From Paraglomus occultum (taxonomy: Eukaryota > Glomeromycota > Glomeromycetes > Paraglomerales > Paraglomeraceae), in the NCBI GenBank assembly GCA_910592205.1, contig CAJVPJ010000464.1:1-24382 (forward strand): a stretch of 24,382 bases of DNA, read 5' to 3'. Both the position numbers and the translations under genes were made by a program. Shown in pieces: positions 22,697 to 24,382 of this stretch; position 1 is the stretch's first letter; each line of letters opens with the position of its first letter. The notes below the pieces were generated by a model. The model was not told the DNA's origin. It saw only the letters and a program-made list of their open reading frames with translations, and ran no database searches.

Positions 22697-23350
22697 TTAT
22701 CTAGTTTCTAGCGGTGTATCCAACCCAACAAATATAGAGAGATTTCTCTTTTGCTCAATTACAATGAACTGTCAACCTTGCAAATTCTTATCGATTATAT
22801 CAACGGGCGCTACACCATTTTTTGTATACCGCCTAACTATATCAACCAGTTCATAGTATGTACCGGCCCCATTAAAAGTACAATATAATCCAGATTTTTC
22901 TTATACAATCGAAAAATTTTGCGTTACGAAGATTGAACTAATATTAAAGTGATGTCTCCCAGTGAAATAAAGGACAATTTTTTCTTGCATCTTTTTAGGT
23001 TCACTAATAAATATTCGAATATAACCATCGTCCCTCTCTCATGAGAAAATTCGTCAATTTTTGGTATTTTGTCAGACTTCATCGATTGGAACGTAACATT
23101 TTCGCGATATGGCTTTGGACTATTCACAATGATTGGTAACGATCTCTCAGACTTGGCTCCTTAAAATGATGTCCAATCAAAACTAAATCGTCATTTTTTA
23201 TAAAACATGTCTCACCTTTTTCCAAACTCGAAGCTCTGCTTCTTAAACATCTGATACCTTTTATTCTCAAGTAAAAAATTGATTATCTTTCCCGATTTTA
23301 GTTCACCCACTGACTAATAAATTAAAAGGCCATTGCGGGCCGAGTTGAGA
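22697..23350 (-). pseudogene. Decayed A32/FtsK-HerA-type DNA packaging ATPase, virus- or Polinton-like
   Basis: Packaging ATPases of this class load genomes into capsids of Polintons, virophages and large dsDNA viruses. Landmarks read on the minus strand in family order but in different frames. A Walker A-like region at about 23345-23290 shows WPFNLLVSG, then KSGKIINFLLENK one frame away. A piece with Walker-B-like MVIFE lies at 23135-23015. A central piece with [16 protein letters not shown] occupies 23010-22901; the GRxxNxSxIFxTQ pattern is the class signature. A piece with YYELVDIVRRYT covers 22900-22772, and an end piece LSIFVGLDTPLETR covers 22790-22697. There are at least four breaks and several stops, so it cannot be functional. 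Family placement is from motif memory; Polinton, virophage and NCLDV versions cannot be told apart here. Confidence 0.72.
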
Positions 23351-23889
23351 CCCTTGAATCCTTACACTCATCAATGTGATAAACGTACATTTCGCAACGA
23401 TCAAACGTCTCGGTTTTCATGTGTCTGCTTTGACACTAAGTAACACTGTTTATTATATTGAAAAAATAATGACCCTAAAGTTTGTGTAATTAACTTGATT
23501 GTTTTGAGAATACATTTGCAAATGTTCGATCTGACCGGTACTCAAATACCCGTTTTTCCTGCAATGCGCGATGAATGTAAGGTAAAAAACCGCAGGTATA
23601 CAGAATGTTAATAAAGTTTATACCATGTTGCGTACATAATTTTCGCTTTTTTGGTCACAATTTTTTGGGATTCCAAATCGATCTCCGCGCTTTTCCTGTG
23701 ACGCTATCTAAACGCAACCCTTCTAATACCTAGCAGATCTATCGTGCAGATCCTTCCCCTTTTGTGTAATAATATAATGGAACCATCAAATCCAAGTCAG
23801 TGGATATTCCCATTGATGTACGTCATTTTCGCAGAAATATCGCAGCCATTTATGTTACCAGTTTTTGCTAAGACACTCCCTGGCATACA
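23351..23889. other. Spacer between the two virus-like remnants
   Basis: About 540 bp separating the helicase and ATPase pieces. It may hold the decayed C-terminal part of the helicase (small pieces around 23700-23760 look faintly similar), but nothing can be assigned with confidence. Confidence 0.4.
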
Positions 23890-24271
23890 AACTGTTAATA
23901 ATAAGTATTCGATTTGAGATGATCGTTGTATTTAAGTCAATCCCCACTATACATACCGGTTCATTTATGACGATCACTTTTCGTCCTTGAATACAGCTAT
24001 TAAAACGTCCCAATATTTCCCGAGATCGGAGGTTGCATAGAAAGTTCCGACCCGAAAGCCTTCTTTCCAAGAAAATCGATTAAGATGTTTTTCCCACAAC
24101 CTGGCAAAGAACGTAACACCGGAGTTTTTTAGATAATATATGCCCATTTCCATTAGCAATTATATTTTTCGTATGCCAGAGAATGGGGTTTATAATCGCG
24201 GGATTAATTTCTTTTAAGGAACTTGGTATTTGGTGATGGGACATTTGGTGGGTATGGTAAGAAATCAACAC
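23890..24271 (-). pseudogene. Decayed superfamily 3 helicase, dsDNA-virus-like
   Basis: SF3 helicases of the D5/DUF5906 type unwind DNA during replication of viruses and virus-like elements. In minus-strand order: a pre-helicase segment with INPILWHTKNIIANGNG (open over 24271-24080); a Walker A piece LPGCGKNILIDFLG about 24113-24072, one frame away; a piece with YATSDLGK (about 24040-24000); ILGRFNSCIQGRKVIVINE, which holds the Walker B and GRFNS signature (about 24015-23960); and GMYSGD-stop-LKYNDHLKS (about 23955-23900). Several frame changes and stops within 380 bp show it is dead. The order and spacing match the family well. The N-terminal part would lie beyond the right edge of the window. 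Confidence 0.78.
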
Positions 24272-24382
24272 TACGATAAGAACTCAACTTTGGTAACTGC
24301 TTGATTTAATATTAACGATTCTAATTCGATTGATTATTCCCCAAGTTCAATTATTGGGTGCCATATCAAAGAAAAGACCATT
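24272..24382. other. Window edge, upstream of the helicase remnant
   Basis: AT-rich sequence with no readable motif. By position it should be the decayed N-terminal part of the SF3 helicase or its flank. Confidence 0.35.

Noticed and set aside
1-24382. CRISPR array, bacterial operon or defence island
   Set aside because: Genes are intron-rich and eukaryotic. No regularly spaced identical repeats are present.

Overview
The window is nuclear DNA of an early-diverging fungus, most likely an arbuscular mycorrhizal fungus (Glomeromycotina). The reasons are: compact genes rich in introns of mostly 45 to 140 nt with GT-AG ends and CTAAC-like branch points; fungal-type housekeeping proteins (Ade4, Lsm1, a Set3-type PHD-SET protein); AT-rich, repeat-bearing spacers; and a decayed kinase with the H-x-D-L-H-x-G-N-I catalytic loop and C-terminal tail typical of the expanded Glomeromycotina tyrosine-kinase-like families. 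The species assignment is inference.

Left part (1-8406): three copies of a dispersed repeat flank a short coding remnant (1-1383). Then come two plus-strand genes: a 12-exon DENND6/AFI1-type DENN-domain gene (1868-5559), whose ninth intron carries a 168-bp MITE-like insertion, and an 11-exon amidophosphoribosyltransferase gene, ADE4 (5955-8406). ADE4 is intact in every respect except one in-frame TAA at 7032-7034.

Middle part (8407-17809): a small two-exon gene of unknown function (9372-9731, plus) converges on LSM1 (10117-10793, minus, 4 exons). Upstream on the minus strand are a Set3/MLL5-like PHD-SET gene of about 1349 codons (11297-15516) with an unusual Arg/Gly/Ser-rich C-terminal extension, and a spliced TMEM128-like membrane-protein gene (17101-17809).

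Right part (17810-24382): this is gene-poor and decayed. It holds imperfect direct repeats (19804-20190), a frameshifted TKL kinase pseudogene (20286-21085), an orphan exon-like segment (21847-21922, minus) and, at the right edge on the minus strand, broken remains of two genes of dsDNA-virus type. These are an A32/FtsK-HerA-like packaging ATPase (22697-23350) and a superfamily 3 helicase (23890-24271). Together they suggest a decayed Polinton-, virophage- or large-DNA-virus-like insertion, probably continuing past the window edge.

The housekeeping genes serve unrelated processes (Rab regulation, purine synthesis, mRNA decay, chromatin), so the order looks like ordinary eukaryotic synteny, not an operon or a dedicated system. 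All exon boundaries were deduced by reading splice signals and protein conservation by eye, without RNA evidence.
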